Shown: positions 44,482 through 53,999, counted from the stretch's first letter. The stretch is 64,000 nt of DNA from Bizionia sp. M204 (GCF_023205095.1 NZ_CP046242.1:3027001-3091000), one strand, 5' to 3'. Made by a program: numbers and translations. Notes: generated by a model from the sequence alone, not told the origin.

Positions 44482-46029
44482 TTACACATTGTCCTTATTA
44501 TAAAAGCCACCACGATTCTCTTTTCGTTCCAAAGATTGCCCGATAATTAAATGTGCCACATTTACCATATTGCGTAATTCGCACAAAGCTGTGCTAATTT
44601 GTGATGTTTTATAAAGTGCGTCTACATCGGTGTAAATTGCATCCAATAAACTAATGGCTTCCAGTAGCCGTTGATTACTCCTTACAATTCCTACATAGTC
44701 ACGCATTACTGTCTGTAATTTTTTTAAATTGTCTGCTATTAAAACGCCATCCTTTAAATTGTTGGTGCCATGATCTTGCCAATCTGGAATCTCTAGTTTT
44801 TTTCCCGAAACGGGAAAATCAACATGATATTTATAAATATTGTGGGCATATACTAACGCTTCTAAAAGTGAGTTTGATGCTAGTCTGTTAGCGCCATGAA
44901 GTCCGGTTCGGCTGCATTCGCCACAAGCAAATAAATTAGTAATAGACGTTTTTCCATTTCGGTCTACTTCTATACCACCGCAAACATAATGGGAAGCAGG
45001 AACTACTGGAATCCAATCTTTACGGATATCAATATTGTTTTCTAAACAGGTATTATAAATATTAGGAAAATGATTCTTAAAACCATCTAAATCCAAATGT
45101 GTACAATCTAGATACACGCAAGAATCACCTGTTTTATGTAATTCCGTATCTATGCTTTGTGAAACAATATCTCGGGAAGCTAGTTCAGCACGATCATCAT
45201 AATTTAGCATAAACCGAACACCATTTTTAGTGCGTAAATAGGCGCCAAAACCTCTCACGGCTTCTGAAATTAAAAAAGCAGAACCTTCCTGTTTTGTGTA
45301 TAATGCCGTTGGGTGAAACTGCACAAACTCCATATCTTTTATGCGTGCTTTTGCTCGATATGCCATGGCAATACCATCACCTGTGGCAATATTTGGGTTG
45401 GTTGTGTGGCCATAAACGCGACCAATGCCACCTGCAGCCAAAACCGTACTATCTGCTTGAATGGTTATAATTTCCTTGTTATTCTCATTTAATACATAGG
45501 CACCAAAACAGGTTGTATATGATGCGTTTTGATTTAGCTGATGTTCGGTTATTACATCAATGGCAAAATGATGTGGTAAAATTTGAATATTGGTAAGTTG
45601 ATGCGCACGTACCAATAACGCACGTTCAATTTCATAACCTGTAATATCTTTATAGTGAACCACACGAAATTCACTATGACCACCTTCCTTGCCTAAATCT
45701 AGGTTTCCAGTTGAGTCTAAATCAAATTGGGCGCCCCAAACCATCAATTCTTTTAAGCGTTTAGGTCCTTCTGTAATAACCATATCTACAATGTCCTTAT
45801 TGCATAAACCATCGCCAGAAATTAAGGTGTCTTCAATGTGTTTTTGAAACGAATCCGTTTTGTCATCCAATACCACGGCAACACCGCCTTGTGCGTATTT
45901 GGTGTTGGATTCGTCTTCGGTTCCTTTGGTAACAATTGTGATGTTTTTCTTCGGAAACGTCTCGGCATATTTTACAGCTAAAGTTAAGCCAGCAACACCC
46001 GAACCAATAATTAATAATTCGGTTTTCAT
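44482..46029 (-). CDS. nadB: L-aspartate oxidase
   Basis: A 515-residue flavoenzyme. FAD-binding IGSGVAGLTLAVK at the N-terminus, the succinate-dehydrogenase-like signature around TKYAQGGVAVVLD and the active-site region SHYVCGGIEVDRNG and SRTGLHGANRLASNSLLE identify NadB. It makes iminoaspartate, the substrate of NadA, for de novo NAD synthesis, and can use fumarate or oxygen as acceptor. I start it at 46029 (MKTELL), since the frame to 46062 lies inside nadA. nadA is upstream and 4 bp away. Confidence 0.95.
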   Translation of the reverse strand: MKTELLIIGSGVAGLTLAVKYAETFPKKNITIVTKGTEDESNTKYAQGGVAVVLDDKTDSFQKHIEDTLISGDGLCNKDIVDMVITEGPKRLKELMVWGAQFDLDSTGNLDLGKEGGHSEFRVVHYKDITGYEIERALLVRAHQLTNIQILPHHFAIDVITEHQLNQNASYTTCFGAYVLNENNKEIITIQADSTVLAAGGIGRVYGHTTNPNIATGDGIAMAYRAKARIKDMEFVQFHPTALYTKQEGSAFLISEAVRGFGAYLRTKNGVRFMLNYDDRAELASRDIVSQSIDTELHKTGDSCVYLDCTHLDLDGFKNHFPNIYNTCLENNIDIRKDWIPVVPASHYVCGGIEVDRNGKTSITNLFACGECSRTGLHGANRLASNSLLEALVYAHNIYKYHVDFPVSGKKLEIPDWQDHGTNNLKDGVLIADNLKKLQTVMRDYVGIVRSNQRLLEAISLLDAIYTDVDALYKTSQISTALCELRNMVNVAHLIIGQSLERKENRGGFYNKDNV

Positions 46030-46033
46030 GGTT

Positions 46034-46960
46034 TTATTTTGAAAGTTCCAGCATACGTTCAATAGGAATTAATGCCTGTTTTCTTATGGTTTCTGGAACG
46101 TCAATTTGCGGTGATTCATTCAATAAGCAATCATATAATTTTTGCAGTGTATTTACTTTCATAAACGCGCATTCGCTACAAGCGCAGGTATTATCCTCTA
46201 CGGCAGGAGCTGGAATTAATAAGGCATCTGGCACTTCTTGTTGCATTTTATGCAGAATACCAGCTTCGGTAGCCACGATAAATTTTCCTTGTGGATGGGC
46301 CTTCACATAATTAATCATTCCGGCTGTAGAACCAATATAATTGGCAGCATCTAAAATATGAGCTTCAGATTCTGGATGGGCAATAATTTTGGACCCTGGA
46401 TTTTCTTGATATAGCTTTACAAGTTTATCAATTGAAAAAGCTTCGTGCACAATACAGGCGCCATCCCAAAGCACTAAATCTCGACCAGACACTTTACTAA
46501 TATAATGGCCTAAATTTTTATCTGGTGCAAAAATAATAGGTGTTTCCTTTGGAACAGATTCTACTATTTTTAGCGCATTGGATGAGGTGCAAACAATATC
46601 ACTCATGGCTTTTATTTCAGCCGAACAATTAATGTAGGTTATAACTTTATGATTGGGATGTTGTTCCTTAAAAACTTTAAAAGCATCTGGCGGACAAGAA
46701 TCTGCCAAGGAGCAACCTGCATTTAAATCCGGTAAAACAACCGTTTTATTAGGGTTTAAAATTTTTGCTGTTTCTGCCATAAAATGCACACCAGCAAAAA
46801 CAATAATATCGGCATCTGTTTCTGCAGCTTTTTGTGATAACCCTAAACTATCACCAACATAATCAGCTACATCCTGAATGTCTGGTATTTGATAATAATG
46901 TGCTAAAATAACCGCATTTTTCTCCTTTTTTAAACGTAGGATATTTTCTTTTAAGTTCAA
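46034..46960 (-). CDS. nadA: Quinolinate synthase A
   Basis: A 308-residue NadA. It condenses iminoaspartate and dihydroxyacetone phosphate to quinolinate. The [4Fe-4S] ligands are expected among the Cys in [18 protein letters not shown] and ACSECAFMK; the N-terminal [25 protein letters not shown] is diagnostic. First gene of a nadA-nadB pair with a -7 element and a Crp-like box upstream. Its cluster is oxygen- and NO-sensitive in known homologues. Confidence 0.95.
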   Translation of the reverse strand: MNLKENILRLKKEKNAVILAHYYQIPDIQDVADYVGDSLGLSQKAAETDADIIVFAGVHFMAETAKILNPNKTVVLPDLNAGCSLADSCPPDAFKVFKEQHPNHKVITYINCSAEIKAMSDIVCTSSNALKIVESVPKETPIIFAPDKNLGHYISKVSGRDLVLWDGACIVHEAFSIDKLVKLYQENPGSKIIAHPESEAHILDAANYIGSTAGMINYVKAHPQGKFIVATEAGILHKMQQEVPDALLIPAPAVEDNTCACSECAFMKVNTLQKLYDCLLNESPQIDVPETIRKQALIPIERMLELSK

Positions 46961-46992
46961 GGTGTTTACGTATTTACAGGTTATACAAGACG

Positions 46993-47000
46993 CAAATTTA
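46993..47000 (-). promoter_or_regulatory. -7 promoter element of nadA
   Basis: TAAATTTG on the minus strand fits TAnnTTTG, 32 bp upstream of the nadA start. The Crp-like box at 47023-47036 lies exactly 22 bp upstream of it, the same spacing as at norC. Confidence 0.55.
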
Positions 47001-47022
47001 TGGGTAATGAGATTTATAAATC

Positions 47023-47036
47023 ATGACATAAATCAT
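47023..47036 (-). promoter_or_regulatory. Crp/Fnr-like box upstream of nadA and rrf2
   Basis: On the minus strand ATGATTTATGTCAT (TGA-N6-TCA, the Crp-family half-site spacing). It differs at one base from the norC box at 54075-54088, and lies at the same 22-bp distance from a -7 element. Given the divergent position it could also affect the Rrf2 gene (66 bp upstream of its start). Confidence 0.6.
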
Positions 47037-47082
47037 AAATCTGGAGCCATTTGCAAAAATTAGGACTAAAATATCTTTTTTA

Positions 47083-47090
47083 TATCTTTG
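47083..47090 (+). promoter_or_regulatory. -7 promoter element of the Rrf2 gene
   Basis: TATCTTTG matches TAnnTTTG and ends 11 bp before the GTG start, which implies a very short leader. Confidence 0.4.
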
Positions 47091-47101
47091 AAAAAAAAAC
47101 T

Positions 47102-47563
47102 GTGTTATCAAATGCCTGTCAATACGCTATTAGATCCATTCTGTATTTAGGAATGTGCTCTGATATAGACCATAAAATTGGTGTCAAAACTATTTCGGAG
47201 GAACTGGAAGTGCCAAAACCATTTTTAGCCAAACTGCTTCAGCAATTAAATAAGAATCAATTAGTAACCTCTGTAAAAGGTCCTCATGGTGGTTTTTATT
47301 TAAGTGAAACCAATAAACAGCGAACCGTTTGGGATATTGTACAAGTTATTGATGGGCATGATAAATTTAATCAATGTTTTTTAGGGCTTTCTAAATGTGG
47401 CGATGATAATCCATGTCCAGTGCATTTTACAGTTTCTGCCTTCAAACAAAAAATACTTAAAGATTTTGAAGAAAAAACATTGGCCGAATTTGTTGATGAT
47501 ATTAAACTAAAAGGACGTTATATTTCCTTAAAAGCGTTTGATATTTTAGAAGAGCCATCTTAA
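47102..47563 (+). CDS. Rrf2-family transcriptional regulator, NsrR-like
   Basis: A 153-residue regulator. The N-terminal winged helix begins LSNACQYAIRSILYLG and continues VKTISEELEVPKPFLAKLLQQL (recognition helix), with the Rrf2 wing GPHGGFYLS. Cys92, Cys99 and Cys105 in QCFLGLSKCGDDNPC have the spacing of an Fe-S cluster site, as in IscR and NsrR. The start is GTG at 47102, because all known family members begin near this LSNA; the upstream TTG frame has no support. It is convergent with the nor cluster (3-base overlap of the stops), so an NO-sensing role is inferred. Confidence 0.85.
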   Translation: MLSNACQYAIRSILYLGMCSDIDHKIGVKTISEELEVPKPFLAKLLQQLNKNQLVTSVKGPHGGFYLSETNKQRTVWDIVQVIDGHDKFNQCFLGLSKCGDDNPCPVHFTVSAFKQKILKDFEEKTLAEFVDDIKLKGRYISLKAFDILEEPS

Positions 47564-47796
47564 ATAATGATAACCAAGCCTGTAAAAAGGGTTAAGCAGC
47601 CAATTAGTAAAGCTTTCCATAATACATGAGCTTCGCGAAGTTCCATAAAATAAAAAGCAACTATTAAAAACTTAATAGCAGCTAAAATCATAATGATTTC
47701 AGTAGCATTTCCCAGTTCCAGGTTGGATATAACAGCAGATATAACGGTTAAAATAAGTAATACCACTAGGACGTAAAAAAACGATTTCTGTTTCAT
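47560..47796 (-). CDS. Cytochrome-oxidase subunit IV-like protein (NorF-like)
   Basis: A 78-residue protein with three transmembrane helices (about 8-28, 31-50, 58-77) including KFLIVAFYFMELREAHVLWKA, the hallmark of the caa3 oxidase subunit IV family. In nor clusters this small protein accompanies the subunit III-like one (NorE and NorF). It lies 1 bp downstream of it. Confidence 0.75.
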   Translation of the reverse strand: MKQKSFFYVLVVLLILTVISAVISNLELGNATEIIMILAAIKFLIVAFYFMELREAHVLWKALLIGCLTLFTGLVIII

Positions 47797-47797
47797 A

Positions 47798-48376
47798 TTA
47801 AAATACTAAATAGATTAATGGAAATAATAAAAGCCAGATGAGGTCACACATATGCCAAAACGTAGCACTAGCTTCTACATCTTCTAGAATAAGTGTTTCA
47901 GGTTTTTTTATCATAGTGCGTAATACTGAAGCTAAAATTACCAATCCAACGAGTACGTGAATGACATGAAATAAGGTAAGCATCCAATAAAATGAGAAAA
48001 AGGTGTTATAATCCATGGTTAAACCTACATCAATTTTCCCCATATATTCTACTGTTTTCAATCCTAAAAACAGCAAGCCACCAAGCATGGTTAGTTTTAA
48101 ATATAATTTTGATTTTTGGATGTTTTGAGCTTTCAGCGCACTAACTGTAAGCGCCATAAAAAAGCCACTAACCAATAAAAACAAGGTGTTTATTGTGCCA
48201 AAACTGGTGTTTAATAATAATCTGGATTGATGGAACACGTCTGGTTCGTCTTTACTAAATAAAACCATAGCAATTAGTACACCACCAAAGGTAATGAGCT
48301 CGAGGTAAATAATGATCCACATTAAAATTCCTCCTGGCGGATAATATACGGACGGTTTGGTTGTATGTTGATTCAT
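47798..48376 (-). CDS. Heme-copper oxidase subunit III-like protein (NorE-like)
   Basis: A 192-residue protein with five transmembrane helices. Motifs include WIIIYLELITFGG near the N-terminus and HVIHVLVGLVILA, then ATFWHMCDLIWLLLFPLIYL at the end, typical of subunit III. In denitrifiers NorE supports NO reductase activity. It lies 10 bp downstream of the DUF438 gene and belongs to the same transcript. Confidence 0.82.
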   Translation of the reverse strand: MNQHTTKPSVYYPPGGILMWIIIYLELITFGGVLIAMVLFSKDEPDVFHQSRLLLNTSFGTINTLFLLVSGFFMALTVSALKAQNIQKSKLYLKLTMLGGLLFLGLKTVEYMGKIDVGLTMDYNTFFSFYWMLTLFHVIHVLVGLVILASVLRTMIKKPETLILEDVEASATFWHMCDLIWLLLFPLIYLVF

Positions 48377-48386
48377 GTTGTAATTT

Positions 48387-49361
48387 TTAATCCCAATCTA
48401 ATAGTCTTTTTTGTCCTTCTAACTTCTGAATTTCAGTGATATCTTGCGACATCTCAATTACACCTTTGTAGATGAGGTTTTTATCGCGAATAGCAAAGTA
48501 TCGGATATGGATAATTTGTCCTTTAAAATTGAACCAAAATTCGGCAGTATCCTTATTGCCAGCTTTAAACTTTTCTAGGATTCTTAAAACCATATCGACA
48601 CTTTTTGGTGGATGACAAAACCGGACCTCTCTTCCAATAATTCCCTTACTTCTAGCAAATACGCGATCCTCACCTCTGTTGTAAAATATTACCTTGTCAT
48701 TTTCGTCCACATAAGTAATGTCTATGGGTAAAAACTTCAACAATAAATTAACTTGTTCAGGAGTCATATAACCTTCATCATAGTGTGTTGTGTTTTCTAA
48801 TGAAAAGCTTTGGGTGCGTTCAGTAACATCTTCACTAGGATGAATATATTTAGGTTCTCTAGCAGGAAATGGCGCTGGCTTTTCTTTGAGCATCCAACCA
48901 ATTTCCTTATCACCTTCATAAAATTCGTCCCAATCTGCTTTGCTTAATAAGCGTTTAGCATTGGGGAATAAATTTTGATCTTCAATAAGCATTAACCGTT
49001 TAATTCCTTCCAATAGATAAGGTAGGTTTTCAGTAATCTTCTTGACATCTTTTGTTTCGTTATGGCTGTTTAATAAGCGAATTTGATCTCTTAAAACATC
49101 ATGAAATGACCACATGCCTTGACTTGGTCCATTCCAATGGTGTTTTTCTAAATAAGGAAAGAGCTGGTTTTCTTTGCGTTTAAACCGTTTTTCAATCGTT
49201 GATAGTTGATTAAAAATATTAAAGTACTTTTGAAAATCTTCGGAAACGTTTACATCATATAATTCTAAAATTAAATCTTGAATTAAAGCACTTTCTTGAT
49301 AGTATACTTGCAAGGGATGACCTTGCTCTAACTGTTCTATTTCTGGTGAAAATGAATTCAT
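48387..49361 (-). CDS. DUF438-type hemerythrin/PAS protein
   Basis: A 324-residue protein: residues about 10-180 form a helical DUF438/hemerythrin-like region (RFKRKENQLFPYLEKHHWNGPSQGMWSFHDVLRDQ, with the His/Glu of a diiron or haem site), and about 205-310 a PAS domain (DITYVDENDKVIFYNRGEDRVF..., FCHPPKSVDMV). Such proteins probably sense O2 or NO, or handle NO in the cytoplasm. Its location inside the nor operon is typical for Bacteroidota but its function is not established. Confidence 0.8.
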   Translation of the reverse strand: MNSFSPEIEQLEQGHPLQVYYQESALIQDLILELYDVNVSEDFQKYFNIFNQLSTIEKRFKRKENQLFPYLEKHHWNGPSQGMWSFHDVLRDQIRLLNSHNETKDVKKITENLPYLLEGIKRLMLIEDQNLFPNAKRLLSKADWDEFYEGDKEIGWMLKEKPAPFPAREPKYIHPSEDVTERTQSFSLENTTHYDEGYMTPEQVNLLLKFLPIDITYVDENDKVIFYNRGEDRVFARSKGIIGREVRFCHPPKSVDMVLRILEKFKAGNKDTAEFWFNFKGQIIHIRYFAIRDKNLIYKGVIEMSQDITEIQKLEGQKRLLDWD

Positions 49362-49362
49362 T

Positions 49363-51132
49363 CTAACTTTGGTGTTTTATTTTTTCGTAGAGTTTTACTA
49401 ACGATTCTAATAGCTCGACAGGTGTTGTTAATATTTGATAATGGTTTTGTCCAAACATTTGCGGCAAATAATATTTGGCTTCCGCTTCAATTGCCAAGGC
49501 GTAGGAATTAATGTTACGCTGATTCAACTCGCGTAAGGCTTGTTTTACGTCCTGAATACCATATCTGCCTTCGTATTTATCGTAGTCATTTGGTTTACCA
49601 TCGGAAATTAAAATAACCCATTTGTTTTTGGTGTCTCGAGCGTCTAGCAAAGCGCCAGAATGTCGTAAAGCTGTACCAATTCTGGTGTATCCACTAGGTT
49701 CCACCGCGCCAATTTTATGTTTGGCCGTGTCCCAATTATCGTCAAAACCTTTTAAGGTGAGGTAGGTTGCGTAATTCCTTGTTTTGGAAAAGAAACAATC
49801 TATGGAGAAATCCACATTAAATTCGTTTAAAATTTCACCGAAAATAATGGAAACTTGTTTTTCAACATCAATTACTTTATTGCCTCCAGCATATCCGTCA
49901 CTAGATAAGCTGACATCTAATAAGATTGAAATAGATAAATCTTTGTCTTTTTTTCGTTTTGATAGGTAAATTTTTTCCGAAGGTGTGCGTCCCGAATTTA
50001 TATCCACATATAAATCTGTTATAGCATCTAAGTCAAAATCGTCACCTTGTGTTTGACGGCGTTGTTGCTGATATTTATTATTAACAGACGTCAACATTTT
50101 ACGCAAACCTGTTAAGGTCGACGCATTTTTTTGAAGTGTTTTTTTATAATATGCCGCATCTGTTTCTAGTTGTTTTTTAGGGTATACTTTACAGAAATTC
50201 GGTTTATAGGCACGCTTGGAATAGTCCCATTCGTCATAAGCAATATGTGGCGCTTCTGTGTCTAATTCGGTACTTTCAGAAATGGTGGTGTTTTCTATAA
50301 ATTCTGCTTGATAAATGGAATGAACGGGATCGTCCACACGAACGGTATGTTTCATGTTGAGGTCTTCCAAAGCGTTTGCATGATCGTCCAAATCATCATC
50401 CCCATCAAAATCTCTCCAGCCGCCTTCCCATTCTTCGGCTGTTTCAGCTTTTTCAAAATTATGCAGTAGCACATAATCTTCCTGTTGCTTTTTATCTATT
50501 TCTAACGTGGAAATTTCTTCGACAGCATTCGCCTTTAAAATGGTATTTATTTCGTGGTCTATGGCTGTTTTTACCTGTTCTGAAATATTTTTCAACACCG
50601 ATTTCTTTAAGGTTTCTGGATCATTTTTCATCCATTTTCCGTAAATAAAACTTAAATCTTCAGGGGTTTTTTCGGTTGATTTGTTGAAGTATAAGGTAAT
50701 TAATTCCTGACGAATTTTCTTGGTTATTGGAAATTGTTGAAACATCTCATTTAAAACTAAACTAGAAGTTTCCTGGGCTTTTTCTCGAGCGTCTTCCAAA
50801 GTAAATTCATCTTCAGACATAAAATTTAAATGAAGATTTTTTTGAATGGATAGATATACAATTCGAAAAATATAGAATTTGGTGTTTTGTTCAAAAGTGG
50901 CAAATTCAGAAAATTGTGTCGGTAAAAAGAAGCTATTGTTTTTATAACCACCTTCACGTTCCGCTTCAAAAATCTCAATGGCTTGACCGGTAATTGCTCT
51001 AGAAAAAATAGTGAGCCGTTGCTTTATATCTTTTAGTTTAACCGCATGTTCCAATGTTTCTTGAGCATTTTTTTTACGACGCTTTAAAAACTTGGCAACT
51101 TTGGAAAAGAGATATTCATCAGGTTCAAACAT
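49363..51132 (-). CDS. norD: NorD-like VWA-domain protein for NO reductase activation
   Basis: A 589-residue protein with a mostly helical N-terminal half and a C-terminal von Willebrand A domain (about 390-580): MIDAS motif ILLDVSLSSDG, TRIGTALRHSG and ILISDGKPNDYD. NorD works with the MoxR-type ATPase NorQ to insert or activate the metal site of NO reductase. One base separates it from the DUF438 gene and ten from norQ. Confidence 0.9.
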   Translation of the reverse strand: MFEPDEYLFSKVAKFLKRRKKNAQETLEHAVKLKDIKQRLTIFSRAITGQAIEIFEAEREGGYKNNSFFLPTQFSEFATFEQNTKFYIFRIVYLSIQKNLHLNFMSEDEFTLEDAREKAQETSSLVLNEMFQQFPITKKIRQELITLYFNKSTEKTPEDLSFIYGKWMKNDPETLKKSVLKNISEQVKTAIDHEINTILKANAVEEISTLEIDKKQQEDYVLLHNFEKAETAEEWEGGWRDFDGDDDLDDHANALEDLNMKHTVRVDDPVHSIYQAEFIENTTISESTELDTEAPHIAYDEWDYSKRAYKPNFCKVYPKKQLETDAAYYKKTLQKNASTLTGLRKMLTSVNNKYQQQRRQTQGDDFDLDAITDLYVDINSGRTPSEKIYLSKRKKDKDLSISILLDVSLSSDGYAGGNKVIDVEKQVSIIFGEILNEFNVDFSIDCFFSKTRNYATYLTLKGFDDNWDTAKHKIGAVEPSGYTRIGTALRHSGALLDARDTKNKWVILISDGKPNDYDKYEGRYGIQDVKQALRELNQRNINSYALAIEAEAKYYLPQMFGQNHYQILTTPVELLESLVKLYEKIKHQS

Positions 51133-51142
51133 GATTCGTTTT

Positions 51143-51985
51143 TTAAATCATTAAATCGCATAAATCAGCTAAAGCTTCCGTAATTTCAAGATCATCCGTT
51201 AAAGGTTCAACTACAGCTACGCGAACAGCTAGACGTTTTCCTAAACCGGTGTGAATTAATTTGGCGGCATCAACCAATAAACGTGTTGAAACGGTTTCAG
51301 TTAAACCAAGTTCTGTTAGGTTTCTAATTTTAGTAGCAATAGATACTAGTTTTTTAGCTGTTGCCGTATCAATTTGGGTTTCATTGATTAAGATTTCCGC
51401 TTCGTCTTTTTCATTTGGATAATTAAAAGCCAAGGCAATAAAACGTTGCCTGGTGGATGGTTTTAATTCCTTAAAGCCTTTTTGATAACCAGGATTAAAG
51501 GAAGCGACCAACATAAAATCGGGATGTGCCTTTATGGTTTCGCCTAGTTTATCAATATAGAGTTCTTTTCTATGATCGGTAAGCGAGTGAATGGCTACAA
51601 TAACATCGGGTCTGGCTTCGGCAATTTCATCTAAATAAATAATAGCGCCTGTTTTTACTGCTTGAGTAAGAGGACCATCAATCCAAACGGTTTCGGAACC
51701 TTGAATTATATAGCGACCAATTAAATCGGTGGAGGACGTTTCCTCATGACAGGAAATAGTAATTAGTTTCTTGTTTAATTGATGCGTCATGAAATCTACA
51801 AAACGTGTTTTTCCTGTTCCTGTAGGCCCTTTTAATAATACCGGAATTTTGTTTTTATAAGCGTGATCAAATACTTCTACCTCTTTTGCTATGGGTTTAT
51901 AAAATGGAATGGTAGTTGCTGTATGTTGATTTTCTGTTTTCAAAATAGAAGGTTTTATATCGGGTGTTATGAGCGCGTTGTTCAT
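51143..51985 (-). CDS. norQ: NorQ/CbbQ-type MoxR AAA+ ATPase
   Basis: A 280-residue AAA+ protein with Walker A LKGPTGTGKTRFVDF (about 53-67), Walker B IIYLDEIAEARPD (about 117-129), sensor 1 LVASFNPG and the QKGFKELKPSTRQRF region. It is the chaperone-like partner of NorD. A 126-bp leader with terminator-like structure separates it from norB. Confidence 0.9.
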   Translation of the reverse strand: MNNALITPDIKPSILKTENQHTATTIPFYKPIAKEVEVFDHAYKNKIPVLLKGPTGTGKTRFVDFMTHQLNKKLITISCHEETSSTDLIGRYIIQGSETVWIDGPLTQAVKTGAIIYLDEIAEARPDVIVAIHSLTDHRKELYIDKLGETIKAHPDFMLVASFNPGYQKGFKELKPSTRQRFIALAFNYPNEKDEAEILINETQIDTATAKKLVSIATKIRNLTELGLTETVSTRLLVDAAKLIHTGLGKRLAVRVAVVEPLTDDLEITEALADLCDLMI

Positions 51986-51999
51986 GGTTTGTAAGAAAT

Positions 52000-52097
52000 T
52001 TAAAAAAGGCCCTTTAGTTAAAGCGTTTTGAAGCTATAGAATGTCAGGTATGAGCAAATGAAACTTCATTGTCTTTATATAGCTAAAAGGACCTTTT
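52000..52097 (-). terminator. Hairpin between norB and norQ (terminator or attenuator)
   Basis: Minus strand: AAAAGGTCCTTTTAGCT (52097-52081) pairs imperfectly with AACTAAAGGGCCTTTTTT (52019-52002) across a 60-base loop; the second arm ends in six T. This could attenuate norQD relative to norCB, or be an ordinary terminator with a new promoter downstream of it. Confidence 0.4.
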
Positions 52098-52111
52098 CTT
52101 GCAATTAAGCG

Positions 52112-53455
52112 TTATAAGTCTGATTCTAAATCTAATGCATCATCTGTTGGTAATCCGTGTTTATAGAATTCCCAGATGTACATGCCAATTCCGGTAGCAA
52201 ATAAAATTGCACATAAAATTAGTACAACAAAGTGAATGCTTACTTCGGCTTGTACTTCCATAAAGTCCATTTTAAATTTGCGTTCCAAATATACTTGAGC
52301 TACACCTGCAACACCAAAGGCAACCGTCATACCTACCATACCTACATTAGACATCCAGAAAGCGGCACGTCCAATAGGGCTGTCGTAAAACTTTCTACCG
52401 GTCATATTTGGTAAGGCATAACTTATAATGGCTAAAACAATCATGGCGTAGGCTCCCCAAAAAGCTAGGTGTGCATGCATGGCAGTTACTAAAGTTCCAT
52501 GTGTGTATAAATTGGTTTGTGGTAGCGTATGGGCAAATCCTAATAAACCAGCGCCTACAAAAGAGACAATAGCCGAGCCTAAAGTCCAGAAGAGTGCTAT
52601 TTTATTAGGGTGTTTCTTTTCGCCTTTTCTGTACATATTTACAGCAAATAAGGCCATGGCCAGGAATGCTAAAGGTTCAAGTGCAGAGAAAATACCACCT
52701 ACAATTAACCAGATTTTATTTACACCAATATAATAGTAGTGATGTCCTGTTCCTAAAATTCCTGATAAAAAGGTTAAACCAACAATAACATATAGCCATT
52801 TTTCAATAACCTCTCTATCCACACCCGTAAGTTTTATTAATAAGAAGGATAGAATACCGCCCATAATTAACTCCCAAACACCTTCAACCCATAAATGAAC
52901 AACCCACCATCTGAAAAAAGAATCGGTTACTTGACTATCAAAAGGCAACATGCCTGGAATATAGAGTAAAGCAGCAAAAACCAAGCCCATGGTGAGAACG
53001 AGCGCTGTTGTGGTTTTGCGTTTTCCTTTAAAAAGCGTGGCTAAAATGATTCCTAAAAACAGTAATACGTTTGCTACAACTAAATAATCTAATTGTCTGG
53101 GTATTTCTAAAAATTTACGACCTTCCCACCAGTTAAAATGGTAGCCAACTACTGCAGCAACACCAACAACGGCAAGTGAAATTAATTGAACATAAGCCCA
53201 TTTAACACTAACTAATTCGCGTTGTGCTTCTTCAGGGATAATATAATAGGCAGCTCCCATAAAACCAGAAAGCAACCAAACGACTAAAAGGTTGGTATGT
53301 ACAGCTCTTGCTGTGTTAAAGGGGATGAATTCGTGAAGACCATCAAATCCAATACGAGCAAAACCCATAATGAACCCGTAGGTGATTTGTAAAACGAGGA
53401 GTAGCATGGAAAAGGCAAAAAACCAGTAGGCTACTTTTTGAGATTTATATTTCAT
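52112..53455 (-). CDS. norB: Nitric oxide reductase catalytic subunit (heme-copper oxidase type)
   Basis: A 447-residue membrane protein with about twelve helices that reduces NO to N2O. Key residues seen: His53 (AVHTNLL) for the low-spin haem, His187 (VVHLWVEGVWE) and His238-His239 (GTGHHYYYIG) for the FeB site, and the haem His cluster in THGTLVTAMHAHLAFWG (about 320-336). The GHHYY motif and lack of the cross-linked Tyr of oxidases point to NorB rather than cbb3 oxidase. It lies 88 bp downstream of norC. Confidence 0.93.
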   Translation of the reverse strand: MKYKSQKVAYWFFAFSMLLLVLQITYGFIMGFARIGFDGLHEFIPFNTARAVHTNLLVVWLLSGFMGAAYYIIPEEAQRELVSVKWAYVQLISLAVVGVAAVVGYHFNWWEGRKFLEIPRQLDYLVVANVLLFLGIILATLFKGKRKTTTALVLTMGLVFAALLYIPGMLPFDSQVTDSFFRWWVVHLWVEGVWELIMGGILSFLLIKLTGVDREVIEKWLYVIVGLTFLSGILGTGHHYYYIGVNKIWLIVGGIFSALEPLAFLAMALFAVNMYRKGEKKHPNKIALFWTLGSAIVSFVGAGLLGFAHTLPQTNLYTHGTLVTAMHAHLAFWGAYAMIVLAIISYALPNMTGRKFYDSPIGRAAFWMSNVGMVGMTVAFGVAGVAQVYLERKFKMDFMEVQAEVSIHFVVLILCAILFATGIGMYIWEFYKHGLPTDDALDLESDL

Positions 53456-53543
53456 TGGTTTAGTTTTATTATGTTAGAAGCCAGAAGTAATACCTAGTAA
53501 ACATGTTATATAGTATCAACGTGTTTAAAAGTGTAATTCTGGG

Positions 53544-53999
53544 TTAGTTGTTTTTTTTCTTTCTTTCAATTCTGTCTTTAGCTAGAGGGGATATAACGGT
53601 ATCAAAACCATTCAAATCTATACCGCCTATCCAATCAAAAAAGGCTATTAAATCTTCAGCTTCCTCGGCGGTGAACCCATAGGCAACCATTTGTCTTCCG
53701 TTGGGATTCCACGGAACTGGCGACATTAAAACGGCTTTAACATAACCTTCGCCTCTGCGGTCTAGTACTTTTGTTAATTCGGGAGCGTAGTAGGCACCTT
53801 CACCTAAAATAGTATGGCAACCCATACAATTGTTTTCGTCCCATAAAACTTTGCCGTGAATTACTTGTTCGGTAATGCCTTCATGGTTGGTTTGATCTTG
53901 CCCTTTGCTTAAGGAGAAAATGGTTAATCCTATAAATATTAAGAATGTTACCACAGTTCCTCCCAAGAAAAACGCGCGTGCTTGTTTTTTTGATAGCAT
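53544..53999 (-). CDS. norC: Nitric oxide reductase cytochrome c subunit
   Basis: A 151-residue membrane-anchored cytochrome c: an N-terminal helix (about 10-30) and a haem motif CMGCH (Cys58, Cys61, His62) with a likely Met ligand in GRQMVAYGF (about 115). It delivers electrons to NorB. I start it at the ATG 53999 (MLSKKQ); the ORF to 54047 crosses the -7 element region. First gene of the nor string, with promoter and box upstream. Confidence 0.92.
   Translation of the reverse strand: MLSKKQARAFFLGGTVVTFLIFIGLTIFSLSKGQDQTNHEGITEQVIHGKVLWDENNCMGCHTILGEGAYYAPELTKVLDRRGEGYVKAVLMSPVPWNPNGRQMVAYGFTAEEAEDLIAFFDWIGGIDLNGFDTVISPLAKDRIERKKKNN

Noticed and set aside
47051-47101. Upstream TTG start for the Rrf2 regulator
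   Set aside because: It would add 17 residues with no match to the family, and it would overlap the likely promoter; the GTG at 47102 gives the conserved LSNACQYAI start.
52112-53455. cbb3-type cytochrome oxidase
   Set aside because: The neighbours norC, norQ and norD, and the GHHYY motif, indicate NO reductase.
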